From contig JAGHZR010000008.1 in assembly GCA_017745295.1 (NCBI GenBank), positions 128,477 through 192,476 of the forward strand: a stretch of 64,000 nt of DNA, written 5' to 3'. The stretch comes from Novosphingobium sp. GTDB taxonomy: Bacteria > Pseudomonadota > Alphaproteobacteria > Sphingomonadales > Sphingomonadaceae. Every line of letters begins with the position of its first letter. Positions within the stretch are counted from its first letter, which is position 1. The notes under the pieces were generated by a model. It had not been told where the DNA came from, searched no databases, and was given only the letters and a program-made list of their open reading frames with translations. Below, in pieces: positions 55,529 to 62,909 of this stretch. The position numbers and the translations under genes are program-made.

Positions 55529-56215
55529 TCAGCTTGGCAACTTTCCGAAGGGCAGCAACTTGCGCGCCAGGGTCGCCGCCGTCCTGGTGTCGCCCGCGCG
55601 TAGCGACGGAAGGATGGCGAGGGCGCCGCGCTTCATCTGGGCGTCGAGCGGAGTGGGGGTGGGCGCCTTGGCGGCAGCTTCGGCCCAGCGCCGGACCTGG
55701 GCGATGTCCGCCGGGTCCTTGCGGATCTGCATGAGAGCGGCGAGGCCCGGATAGAAGGCCCGGTCTCCGCCAAGCGAAACCGCGCGGGTGAGCGCGGTTT
55801 CGCCCGTCTGGGTCTTTGCGCCCAGAGCGGTGCGGGCGAGGAAGCCGCCAAGCTGGTCGATTGCGTCGAGATGCCAGCCCGCGATCACCATCTGCGCTTC
55901 GGCATCGCGCGGGTTCTGGGCCGCGAGTTTTTCGAAGATGCCGAGCGCGGCGCGGGCGTCCGATCGGCTGCGGGTGAGCTTGGCGCGGTAGCCGATGGCG
56001 ATTCCGCGCTGGAGTGTCGCTTCGTGGTCGCCGGGGCGGGCGGCCAATATCCGGTCGGACGCGGTGATGGCCTGGCCGATCAGGGCAAGCGCCTTGGCCT
56101 TGTCCGGCGCCTGGAAGGCTGCGGTCGTCAGCAATTCGCGCGGCGTGTCCGCCATCGCCGGGGACGAGGAAACGGTATATATCGCGCAGAGGGCGATCAG
56201 CGTCGGACGGTACAC
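55529..56215 (-). CDS. Exported TPR-like protein
   Basis: 228-aa protein starting with GTG at 56215, preceded by AAGGAGA. Signal peptide 'YRPTLIALCAIYTVSSSP...' near AMA. Helix pairs resemble TPR units: 'LLTTAAFQAPDKAKALALIG', 'ILAARPGDHEATLQRGIAIG', 'DARAALGIFEKLAAQNPRDA', 'EAQMVIAGWHLDAIDQLGGF'. No enzyme motif. Likely a periplasmic scaffold or accessory protein. Confidence 0.75.
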   Translation of the reverse strand: MYRPTLIALCAIYTVSSSPAMADTPRELLTTAAFQAPDKAKALALIGQAITASDRILAARPGDHEATLQRGIAIGYRAKLTRSRSDARAALGIFEKLAAQNPRDAEAQMVIAGWHLDAIDQLGGFLARTALGAKTQTGETALTRAVSLGGDRAFYPGLAALMQIRKDPADIAQVRRWAEAAAKAPTPTPLDAQMKRGALAILPSLRAGDTRTAATLARKLLPFGKLPS

Positions 56216-56557
56216 GCACTCTCCTTGGCTCGAAGGAGGCGGCACGATGACCGATGATCGCGGCAGAGGCCAGCCCCTATCGCCCGCTCGATGGCCGAGA
56301 CTGCGCCAGTGCATACGAATTTGTCGTTGGGAAACGTTGCCTTACAAAACTTATCGCCTTGCCCGCGCAAGCAGTGCCTCCGCGCAAGGTCGCGGGTTTC
56401 GATAAAAATCTCGGTATTTCAAGACCTCTCGATCGATCCCGGATCGCTTTCCGTGGCCTGCGGTTCTCCCTTACGTATAATTACGAATGGCGTTGAAAGC
56501 GATCTGTTAACTATCCGGGCCTATCGGGCCTAAGGGGTTAAACGGGGTTCTTTCGAA
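56216..56557. other. Intergenic region between the TPR-like and GGDEF genes (342 bp)
   Basis: No gene supported. Divergent promoter region; the part 56320-56520 is AT-richer than the surroundings (ATAAAAATCTCGGTATTTCA, TACGTATAATTACGAATGG). No regulator site could be named. Confidence 0.4.
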
Positions 56558-57325
56558 ATGAAAAGCCAGGGCTTGCGCAGTGTCGCTGCCGGGACGGGGC
56601 TGTCGGTGGCGGCGACCCTGCTGTTGCTGCAACTGGCGGCGTTCCTGCCCGGCTTCGCGATGCCGGTGCAATTGCTGGTGCTCGGCGTGGTGGTGGCGCT
56701 GGCCGTCTCGGCGCCGGTCTGCATCGTGCTGATGCGCCAGCAGCTCAGGATCGCGGCGCTCCATGGCGAACTGGCCCAGGCGTTCAAGCGGCTCGAACGC
56801 ACGTCCCGCGTCGACGGCATGACCGGGCTGATCAACCGCGATGTCTTCATCGAAATGACGCGCGACGTCATGGCGGATCGCGACGGCTGGCTGATCGTGG
56901 CGGACGTGGACCATTTCAAGCAGATCAACGACGATTTCGGCCACGGCGTGGGCGACCGTGTGCTGGTCGCGATCGGCAATACCATCCAGCACAACTTGCG
57001 CGCCGGAGACTTGTGCGGGCGGCTCGGCGGCGAGGAGTTCGGCCTGTTTCTTCATGCCCGCAGCAGCCGCGAGGCCCATGCCGCCGCCGAGCGCCTGCGC
57101 CGCGCGGTGGAGCAGCTGGCCGTCTCGACATTCGCCGGGGGCGAGGTCGCGCCTACGCTTAGCCTCGGCGTGGCGGCGACGCGGGGGCTGTCGCTGCCGG
57201 AGGCGATGCGGCGGGCCGACGAGGCGCTCTACGATGCCAAGCGACAGGGGCGGAACCGCACGGTCTCCGCTGCCGATCCGGCCGCCGACAATCATCTGCG
57301 GCTGGTGACTTCCGGAAAAGCCTGA
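56558..57325 (+). CDS. Diguanylate cyclase (GGDEF) with two membrane helices
   Basis: 255-aa enzyme making the second messenger c-di-GMP. N-terminal helices (about residues 10-33 and 38-60, 'LLVLGVVVALAVSAPVCIVL') and a short coiled coil (62-85) lead to a GGDEF domain (about 90-245): 'DGMTGLINRDVFIEM', 'LIVADVDHFKQINDDFGHGV', active-site 'GRLGGEEFGLFL'. The inhibitory I-site R-A-G-D lies five residues before GGEEF, so feedback inhibition is expected. No periplasmic sensor domain is visible. A terminator follows at 57334. Confidence 0.93.
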   Translation: MKSQGLRSVAAGTGLSVAATLLLLQLAAFLPGFAMPVQLLVLGVVVALAVSAPVCIVLMRQQLRIAALHGELAQAFKRLERTSRVDGMTGLINRDVFIEMTRDVMADRDGWLIVADVDHFKQINDDFGHGVGDRVLVAIGNTIQHNLRAGDLCGRLGGEEFGLFLHARSSREAHAAAERLRRAVEQLAVSTFAGGEVAPTLSLGVAATRGLSLPEAMRRADEALYDAKRQGRNRTVSAADPAADNHLRLVTSGKA

Positions 57326-57333
57326 CGACAAAG

Positions 57334-57371
57334 AAAACGGCGCGCCATGGAAGGATGGCGCGCCGTTTTTT
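57334..57371. terminator. Bidirectional terminator between GGDEF and glycine-zipper genes
   Basis: AAAACGGCGCGCCAT, loop GGAAGG, ATGGCGCGCCGTTTTTT: a perfect stem with A- and T-runs, between two convergent genes. Confidence 0.93.
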
Positions 57372-57393
57372 CGTCCTGTCGCGGTTCAGCGCC

Positions 57394-57786
57394 TCAGCGG
57401 CACTTCACTTCGCCGCGATCGATCTCCCGACCCAGCAGGCCGCCGGCGACGCCGCCGATGATCGCGCCGAGGGTCTGGTCGCCGCGACCGGCGATCGTGT
57501 GGCCGGCCAGAGCCCCGGCTCCGGCGCCGATGATCAGGCCGGTGGTGCCGTTGTCGCGCTTGCAATAGTAGCGCCCGTCGTTGCCGCGCCAGACGCGGTC
57601 GTTGCGGCCGAGGCGGCGGGGTTCGCGATAGCGGCCGCGATTGTCGTAACGGTTGCTTTCGTACCGGTCCCGGTCGTAGCGGCCGTGGTTGTCATGACGG
57701 TCGCGGCGCCAGTCCTGGGCGGCTGCGGGGGTGGCAAGCGGGAGAACCAGGGCGGCCATGGCAAATGCCAAAAGGGTCTTTTTCAT
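57394..57786 (-). CDS. Glycine-zipper 2TM-domain exported protein (paralogue)
   Basis: 130-aa protein with signal peptide (MKKTLLAFAMAALVLPLATP...). It has an Arg/Asp/Tyr-rich insert (about 30-70, 'RHDNHGRYDRDRYESNRYDN') absent from the copy at 55061, then the shared 'RVWRGNDGRYYCKRDNGTTG' and glycine zippers 'LIIGAGAGALAGHTIAG' and 'LGAIIGGVAGGLLGREIDRG'. It ends in a cysteine-containing EVKCR. Confidence 0.85.
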   Translation of the reverse strand: MKKTLLAFAMAALVLPLATPAAAQDWRRDRHDNHGRYDRDRYESNRYDNRGRYREPRRLGRNDRVWRGNDGRYYCKRDNGTTGLIIGAGAGALAGHTIAGRGDQTLGAIIGGVAGGLLGREIDRGEVKCR

Positions 57787-57950
57787 CGCGGTGTCCTTCC
57801 TGAGAACCTGTTTTCGTGACGGCATAACGAACCGAATGCGCCCTTGCTCCACAACCGCGAATGAACCACGGGAAATACCCTGGAAGCCGCATGTCGCCTC
57901 GACGTCGCAACCGTGCAAAAATAGCGCCAAATGATGGGAATTGAAAGGGA

Positions 57951-58805
57951 ATGCGGATCATGACACTCGATCTTGTCGACGTCTTCGGCTCCGGCCCGCT
58001 GACCGGGAATCCGTTGGCGGTCGTGCATGGAGGCGAGGATCTGGATGCAGCGACCATGCTGCGGATCACGCGCTGGCTGGGCTTTTCGGAGACCACGTTC
58101 CTGCTGCCGCCGACCGACCCTGCGGCCGACTACCGGGTGCGGATCTTCTATCCGGCGGGCGAACTGCCATTCGCCGGGCATCCGACGCTGGGCAGCGCCC
58201 ATGCCTGGCTGGCGGCGGGCGGCACGCCGAAGGCACCCGGCACGATTGTGCAGGAATGCGGCATCGGTCTTGTCGATGTGCGACAGGAGCAGGACATGCT
58301 GGCCTTCCGGGCGCCGGACTTGCGCCGCTCCGGGCCGCTCGACGCGGCGGATCGGGCCGAGACGATCCGCCTCTGCGGCGTGGAGGAGAGTGAGGTGATC
58401 GCAGCGGTCCATGCCGCCAACGGTCCCGGCTGGAAGCTGCTGCATCTCGCATCCGCCGAGGCGGTCCTCGCCGCCGAACCGGCCCCGCGCGCGCCGCTGC
58501 ATACCGATGTGGCGCTGCTGGGACCCTGCGCCCCCGGCTCACCGGCGCAGTTCGAAGTGCGCGCCTTCTTCGCCGACCCGGCGGGCCGCATGGTGGAAGA
58601 CCCGGTGACGGGCAGCCTCAATGCGGCAGTGGCGCAATATCTCTTTGCCGAAGGGCTGGCTCGGGAAAGCTATGTCGCGGCGCAGGGGCGCAAGGTCGGC
58701 GCGGACGGGCTGGTCCACTGCCGACGGGAGGCCGACGGTTCGATCTGGGTCGCGGGCCGGGTCGAGACGGTCTCGACAGGCGGGGCGCTGCCGGGATCGT
58801 TCTGA
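57951..58805 (+). CDS. PhzF-family isomerase/epimerase
   Basis: 284-aa protein with diaminopimelate-epimerase-like fold. PhzF blocks: 'DVFGSGPLTGNPLAVVHGGE', 'MLRITRWLGFSETTFLLPPT' (Glu of the active site), 'VRIFYPAGELPFAGHPTLGS', and 'MVEDPVTGSLNAAVAQYLF' (catalytic Asp region). Substrate is unknown; most PhzF proteins outside phenazine producers have no assigned reaction, and no phenazine genes are present here. Start ATG at 57951 or three codons later. Confidence 0.92.
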   Translation: MRIMTLDLVDVFGSGPLTGNPLAVVHGGEDLDAATMLRITRWLGFSETTFLLPPTDPAADYRVRIFYPAGELPFAGHPTLGSAHAWLAAGGTPKAPGTIVQECGIGLVDVRQEQDMLAFRAPDLRRSGPLDAADRAETIRLCGVEESEVIAAVHAANGPGWKLLHLASAEAVLAAEPAPRAPLHTDVALLGPCAPGSPAQFEVRAFFADPAGRMVEDPVTGSLNAAVAQYLFAEGLARESYVAAQGRKVGADGLVHCRREADGSIWVAGRVETVSTGGALPGSF

Positions 58806-58814
58806 TCCCGCGCC

Positions 58815-59981
58815 TCAGCCCGGCTTTTTGGGCAGGGCGATTTCCGCGTTGCCAGTGCACATCGTCTTGCCGTTCTGGTTGGTCATCAGGTGCTTGACGT
58901 GGATGAGATGGCGGCCATCCGCGTCCACCGATCTCCCGGTGACTTCGGCGGTCTGGATCGTCACGTCGCCGGTCAGCGCCGGGCCGCGGTAATGGGCGAT
59001 GGAATGGACGACCATGCCGTGCTCACCCGCCCAGCCCGAGAGAAAGTCCGTGACCCATGAGCCCATCGAGGCGCCGTAGCCGTAGCCGCGCGGCATGCCG
59101 ATGCGGCGCGCGTACTTGGGGAACAGGTGCCCGCGCGAGGGGCCGTAATAGGCGCCGTCGGTAAGGGACGGGTTCACCCGCATCATGTCGGGATCGTTCT
59201 CGTACCCGGCCATCTCGCGGGTGAAGCCCAGCGCTTCGAGGTCGTTCTTGCGCAAGTCCATCGTCCCCCAAGTGTTGACGATATAGGCGCGCCACTCGGT
59301 GGCGAAGCTGGCGATCGAGTGCGGTCCGAACACACGCTCGGGAAGCTGGTCGCCCACGGCCACGTCATCCCACCAGCGTTCCTTGTGGCCAAGGTCGTGG
59401 AGCATCTGCACCCAGGCGAACTTGCGGTCTTCCAGCGCGGCGATTGCCTCGTCGGTCCATTCCGGTTCGTCGAACTCCTCGGCCTTGACGGAATCGCCGC
59501 CGGCATGGGCGAGGTAGCGGATCGCGGTGGAGCGCTGCTTCGCGATCGGCTCGCCGTTCTGGTTCGCGTAATTGTTGTCGCCGCGCTGGAAGCAGGTGGG
59601 GCCGAAGCCGGTTTCCTTCACTGTATAGTCGAACGGGATGCGGGTGTTCGTCACCACGTCGCCTGCCTCGATGCGCGGGCCATGGAACCACCACTCGTCG
59701 CCGCCGAAAAGCAGGTGCGAGTTCGGGATGCAGCCGACGCAGGCGGGCGCGGCGCCGTGGCCGTCGTCGGTGGCGATGGCGAAGCTATGCGGGGCGACGA
59801 GACGGCCCCAGCGGCTCTTCTCGAACGTAGCCGGGTCGAAATGCAGCAGGTTGGCGTAATGCATGGCATGGACCCAGCGCCGGATGTCGTTGTTGGCGAC
59901 GGGTTCGCGCAAGGGCGAGAAGTCCATGGTCTTGCCGAGGTATTGGTCGATATCGGTGAAGTCGATCGTTGCGGTGGTCAT
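58815..59981 (-). CDS. MaoC-like double hot-dog dehydratase
   Basis: 388-aa protein of two hot-dog folds, like FAS1-type MaoC dehydratases acting on enoyl-CoA or hydroxyacyl-CoA. N-terminal half: 'YANLLHFDPATFEKSRWGRL', 'VAPHSFAIATDD', 'WWFHGPRIEAGDVVTNTRI'. C-terminal half: 'HLFPKYARRIGMPRGYGYGA', 'VVHSIAHYRGPALTGDVTIQ'. ATG at 59981 starts the fold (MTTATIDFTDIDQYLGKTMD). It lies 38 bases downstream of the nitroreductase-like gene, probably one operon for degradation of a cyclic or steroid-like compound (inference). Confidence 0.82.
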   Translation of the reverse strand: MTTATIDFTDIDQYLGKTMDFSPLREPVANNDIRRWVHAMHYANLLHFDPATFEKSRWGRLVAPHSFAIATDDGHGAAPACVGCIPNSHLLFGGDEWWFHGPRIEAGDVVTNTRIPFDYTVKETGFGPTCFQRGDNNYANQNGEPIAKQRSTAIRYLAHAGGDSVKAEEFDEPEWTDEAIAALEDRKFAWVQMLHDLGHKERWWDDVAVGDQLPERVFGPHSIASFATEWRAYIVNTWGTMDLRKNDLEALGFTREMAGYENDPDMMRVNPSLTDGAYYGPSRGHLFPKYARRIGMPRGYGYGASMGSWVTDFLSGWAGEHGMVVHSIAHYRGPALTGDVTIQTAEVTGRSVDADGRHLIHVKHLMTNQNGKTMCTGNAEIALPKKPG

Positions 59982-60019
59982 CGCCTGAAACGTCCTGAAA
60001 GGGGGAAGGCCGGAAAAGG

Positions 60020-60535
60020 TCAGGTGGTGCGGATGCCGGTGGCGTCCTCGGCCCTGAACACCGGGATTTCCGTGTCGGGCTTCATCAGCACCAGCGGCAG
60101 CACCCGTTCGGTCGAGGTCTGATAGGCGGCGTAGAAGGGGTGGCAGTCGATGAAGAAGTCCCAGACTTTCTGCCGTTCCGCGCCCTCGGGTTCCCGCCAG
60201 TTGCCCTTGAAGGCCTGGGTGGCGATCTGGAATTCCACCTCGGGATTGTCGATGAGGTTGAGATACCATTGCGGATGGGTGTCGGCGCCGCCCTTGGAAC
60301 CGCAGATCGCCACTTCGCCTCCGATATCGGCGTAGCAGAGCGGGGTGATGAAGACCTTGCCGCTCTTGCGCCCGGTATATTTGACGAGGCAATGCGTTGC
60401 GAACCTCCGCCCGCCGACGGGCGTGATGTCCATGATGTGGCCCTGCGCACCGCCGGATCCGAGGTACATGTCGCGATGCTCGGTAATCCAGTCGCGCCGG
60501 ACGGCACTGATCGCCGCTGCCGTTTCGTCGCTCAT
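60020..60535 (-). CDS. Nitroreductase-family deazaflavin-dependent oxidoreductase
   Basis: 171-aa split-barrel flavoprotein of the FDOR/DUF385 type. Blocks: 'LVKYTGRKSGKVFITPLCYA', 'EVAICGSKGGADTHPQWYLN', 'LIDNPEVEFQIATQAFKGNW'. The K-S/G-K and SKGG-HP-W segments are the deazaflavin (F420) binding signature of actinobacterial Ddn-like enzymes. No F420 biosynthesis gene is in the window, so the cofactor could be F420 or FMN. First gene of a pair with the MaoC-like gene. Confidence 0.88.
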   Translation of the reverse strand: MSDETAAAISAVRRDWITEHRDMYLGSGGAQGHIMDITPVGGRRFATHCLVKYTGRKSGKVFITPLCYADIGGEVAICGSKGGADTHPQWYLNLIDNPEVEFQIATQAFKGNWREPEGAERQKVWDFFIDCHPFYAAYQTSTERVLPLVLMKPDTEIPVFRAEDATGIRTT

Positions 60536-60621
60536 GACGCGTTCCCTCTCCTGATGTCGGCGGGAGGATCGCGAATGGCGCAGCCGGGGTCCAGCGGTGA
60601 TGGACCGGCAGCGGCAGGTAT

Positions 60622-60648
60622 CACCGGGGCGTAGTTCTCGCCCCGGTG
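60622..60648 (-). terminator. Hairpin downstream of the GGDEF-EAL gene
   Basis: CACCGGGGCG and CGCCCCGGTG form a perfect 10-bp stem with a 7-base loop, 8 bases beyond the stop codon on the minus strand. There is no T-run. Confidence 0.5.
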
Positions 60649-60655
60649 GCCAGGG

Positions 60656-62422
60656 TCAGGCGTTGACCTGGCGGATCAGCGGCGCCTGATTGCGCCAGGA
60701 GTCCATCCAGTCGAGCACGTCGTCATAGGGCATCGGCCTGCAAATGCCGTAGCCTTGCCCCGCATTGCAGCCCAGCGAGACCAGCAGTTCCTGCGTTTCC
60801 GGATTCTCGACACCCTCAGCCACCAGCGGGATGCCGAGGCTTTCGCAGAGCACCACGAGGCTGTTGACCAGCGACTGGTCGAAGCGGCTCTCGGTGAAGC
60901 GCGAGATAAACGAGCGGTCGATCTTGATCTCGCTGATCGCGAAGTCGCGCAAGTAGCCGAACGAGGTGAAGCCCGCGCCGAAATCGTCGATGGAGAGCGG
61001 GATCCGGTGCTCGTGCAGCCGTTCGATCACCCGCTTGGCCTGCGAGGGATTGGTGATGAGCGCGGTCTCGGTGAGTTCCAGCGTCACTCGTTCGGGGGCG
61101 ATGCGGTGGCATTCGATCAGTTCGACCACGCTGTCCACGAATGTCGGCCGTTCCAGCATGCGGGCCGAGACGTTGATGGCGATGGCGGCGCCGTCCACCT
61201 GGTCCTGGATGCGCGCGAACTGGGCGAGCACGGTGTCGAGGCACTGGTTGGTGAAGGTTTCCAGCAAGGGCGACTGCTCGACCGTGCGGATGAGCTGGTC
61301 GGCGGGGATATTGCCGCTGCGCGGATGGCGCCAGCGCACCAGCGCCTCGAAACCGAGCACCCGCCCGTCGCGCAAGTCCACCTTGGGCTGCCAGTGCCAT
61401 TCGAGCGCATCGTGGGCGATGGCCTGGTCGATTTCCTCCAGCATGTCCTTGGGATCGAAGGCGGGGGCGGAGGGGAGGTTGTCGCGACTGGTCACGAGCT
61501 TGTCGAGCCCGCGCTTGGCCGCATACATCGCATCGTCGGCGGCGGAGAGCAGCCCGGTCGGCGCATAGCCGCGCTGCGGGCACATGGCGATGCCGATCGA
61601 GGCGCCGACGTGGAGGATGCGGTTCTCGTGGACGATCGGCTGCTCGATCACCCGCGCCAGCTTGCCTGCGAGGCCGGTCGCGGTCTCGCTGTCCGGCACG
61701 TCCTGAAGCAGCAGCGCGAACTCGTCGCCGCCGAGCCGGGCCACGGTATCGACCTCGCGCAAGTGGCCGCGTAGCCGCCGGGCGACGGTGGTCAGCACGA
61801 CATCGCCCGCGGCATGGCCGAAGCTGTCGTTGATCTCCTTGAAGCGGTCGAGGTCGATCATCATCACCGCAAAGGAATTGCCGTTGCGGCGGGCGCGGGC
61901 GCAGGCCTGGCCGAGGCGGTCGAACAGCAGGGTGCGGTTGGGCAGGTCGGTCAGCGGATCGTGGAGGCTGCGGTGGGTCAGTTCTTCTTCGGTGCGGCGC
62001 AGGTCCTGCCGGTACTTGCGCCAGGCGATGCCTTCCTCGACCGAGGCGGCGACCCGCTCGGGCGAGAGCGCGCGCTTGGTCAGGTACTCGGTCATTCCCG
62101 CCTTGATCGAATCCGCCGCGACCTGCTCGTCGGCATTGCCGGTGACGGCGACGATCGGGCAGTCCTGATCGACTTCGGCGCGGATCGTCGGCACCAGATC
62201 GCGCCCGTCGCCGTCGGAGAGGCCGAAGTCGAGGAAGACGATATCGAGCGCCGGTTCGGCATGGCGGATGATCTGGAGCGCTTCGGCCTGCGAACTGGCC
62301 TCGATCACGTTGATCGCGCGCGGGCCGCGCTGGAGCATGCGGATCAGACGTTCCCGGTCGACATCGTCGTCGTCCACCACGAGGGCCTGGATTTCCGTCT
62401 TGCCTTTGTAGTTGTAATCCAT
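60656..62422 (-). CDS. Response regulator with GGDEF and EAL domains
   Basis: 588-aa cytoplasmic c-di-GMP enzyme. Receiver domain 12-130 with acidic pocket 'VVDDDD' and phospho-acceptor D65 ('DIVFLDFGLSDGDG'). GGDEF domain about 160-325 with active 'ARLGGDEFALLLQD'. EAL domain about 335-575 with 'LGFEALVRWRHPRSG', 'AIAINVSARMLE', 'VTLELTETALI' and 'LSIDDFGAGFTSFGYL'. Both catalytic motifs are intact, so it may synthesise or degrade c-di-GMP. It follows a receiver protein and a histidine kinase on the same strand and is the presumed output. Confidence 0.94.
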   Translation of the reverse strand: MDYNYKGKTEIQALVVDDDDVDRERLIRMLQRGPRAINVIEASSQAEALQIIRHAEPALDIVFLDFGLSDGDGRDLVPTIRAEVDQDCPIVAVTGNADEQVAADSIKAGMTEYLTKRALSPERVAASVEEGIAWRKYRQDLRRTEEELTHRSLHDPLTDLPNRTLLFDRLGQACARARRNGNSFAVMMIDLDRFKEINDSFGHAAGDVVLTTVARRLRGHLREVDTVARLGGDEFALLLQDVPDSETATGLAGKLARVIEQPIVHENRILHVGASIGIAMCPQRGYAPTGLLSAADDAMYAAKRGLDKLVTSRDNLPSAPAFDPKDMLEEIDQAIAHDALEWHWQPKVDLRDGRVLGFEALVRWRHPRSGNIPADQLIRTVEQSPLLETFTNQCLDTVLAQFARIQDQVDGAAIAINVSARMLERPTFVDSVVELIECHRIAPERVTLELTETALITNPSQAKRVIERLHEHRIPLSIDDFGAGFTSFGYLRDFAISEIKIDRSFISRFTESRFDQSLVNSLVVLCESLGIPLVAEGVENPETQELLVSLGCNAGQGYGICRPMPYDDVLDWMDSWRNQAPLIRQVNA

Positions 62423-62453
62423 CGTCTCGACTTCCTCGACTGACAGGCTGGGA

Positions 62454-62909
62454 TCACGGATGCGCGATCGCGGGCAGGTTCTGGGTGGTGGCGTACTTGG
62501 TGATGAACTGGGCGAGCTGGGCGAACTGCGGGCCGACCGCCGACTTCACCATGTATCCGGCGACATGTTCGTCGTAGGCGCGCGAGCGGTCCTGATCGCG
62601 CGAGCTGGTGCTGAGGATGAACACGACCGTCCGCTTCAGCTCGGCGTCGGCGCGCAGTTCCTCCAGGAACTGGAAACCGTCCATGTTCGGCATGTTGAGG
62701 TCGAGCAGGACGATCACCGGGGTGGCGACCTGCTTGCCGGGGTGCCGCCCGCGCAGGATGTCCAGCGCCTCGCGACCGTCTCCGGCGGTCTGGCTGCGGC
62801 AGGGGACACCGTGGCGCCGGAAGCTGCGCAGCACGCCTTCGAGGGCGACGTCGTCGTCGTCCACCACCAGCACGGTATAGTCGAACAGGGCGGTTTCGCC
62901 GTCAGTCAT
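62454..62909 (-). CDS. Single-domain response regulator (CheY/Rcp1-like)
   Basis: 151-aa stand-alone receiver. Acidic pocket 'VLVVDDDDVALEGVLRSF', phospho-acceptor D70 in 'VIVLLDLNMPNMDGFQFLEE', switch residues 'VFILSTSSRDQDRSRAYDE' and Lys in 'VAGYMVKSAVG'. No output domain. The sequence style is that of Rcp1-type partners of PAS or phytochrome-like kinases. ATG overlaps the end of the upstream kinase gene by 8 bp, a strong sign of a cognate pair. Confidence 0.93.
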   Translation of the reverse strand: MTDGETALFDYTVLVVDDDDVALEGVLRSFRRHGVPCRSQTAGDGREALDILRGRHPGKQVATPVIVLLDLNMPNMDGFQFLEELRADAELKRTVVFILSTSSRDQDRSRAYDEHVAGYMVKSAVGPQFAQLAQFITKYATTQNLPAIAHP

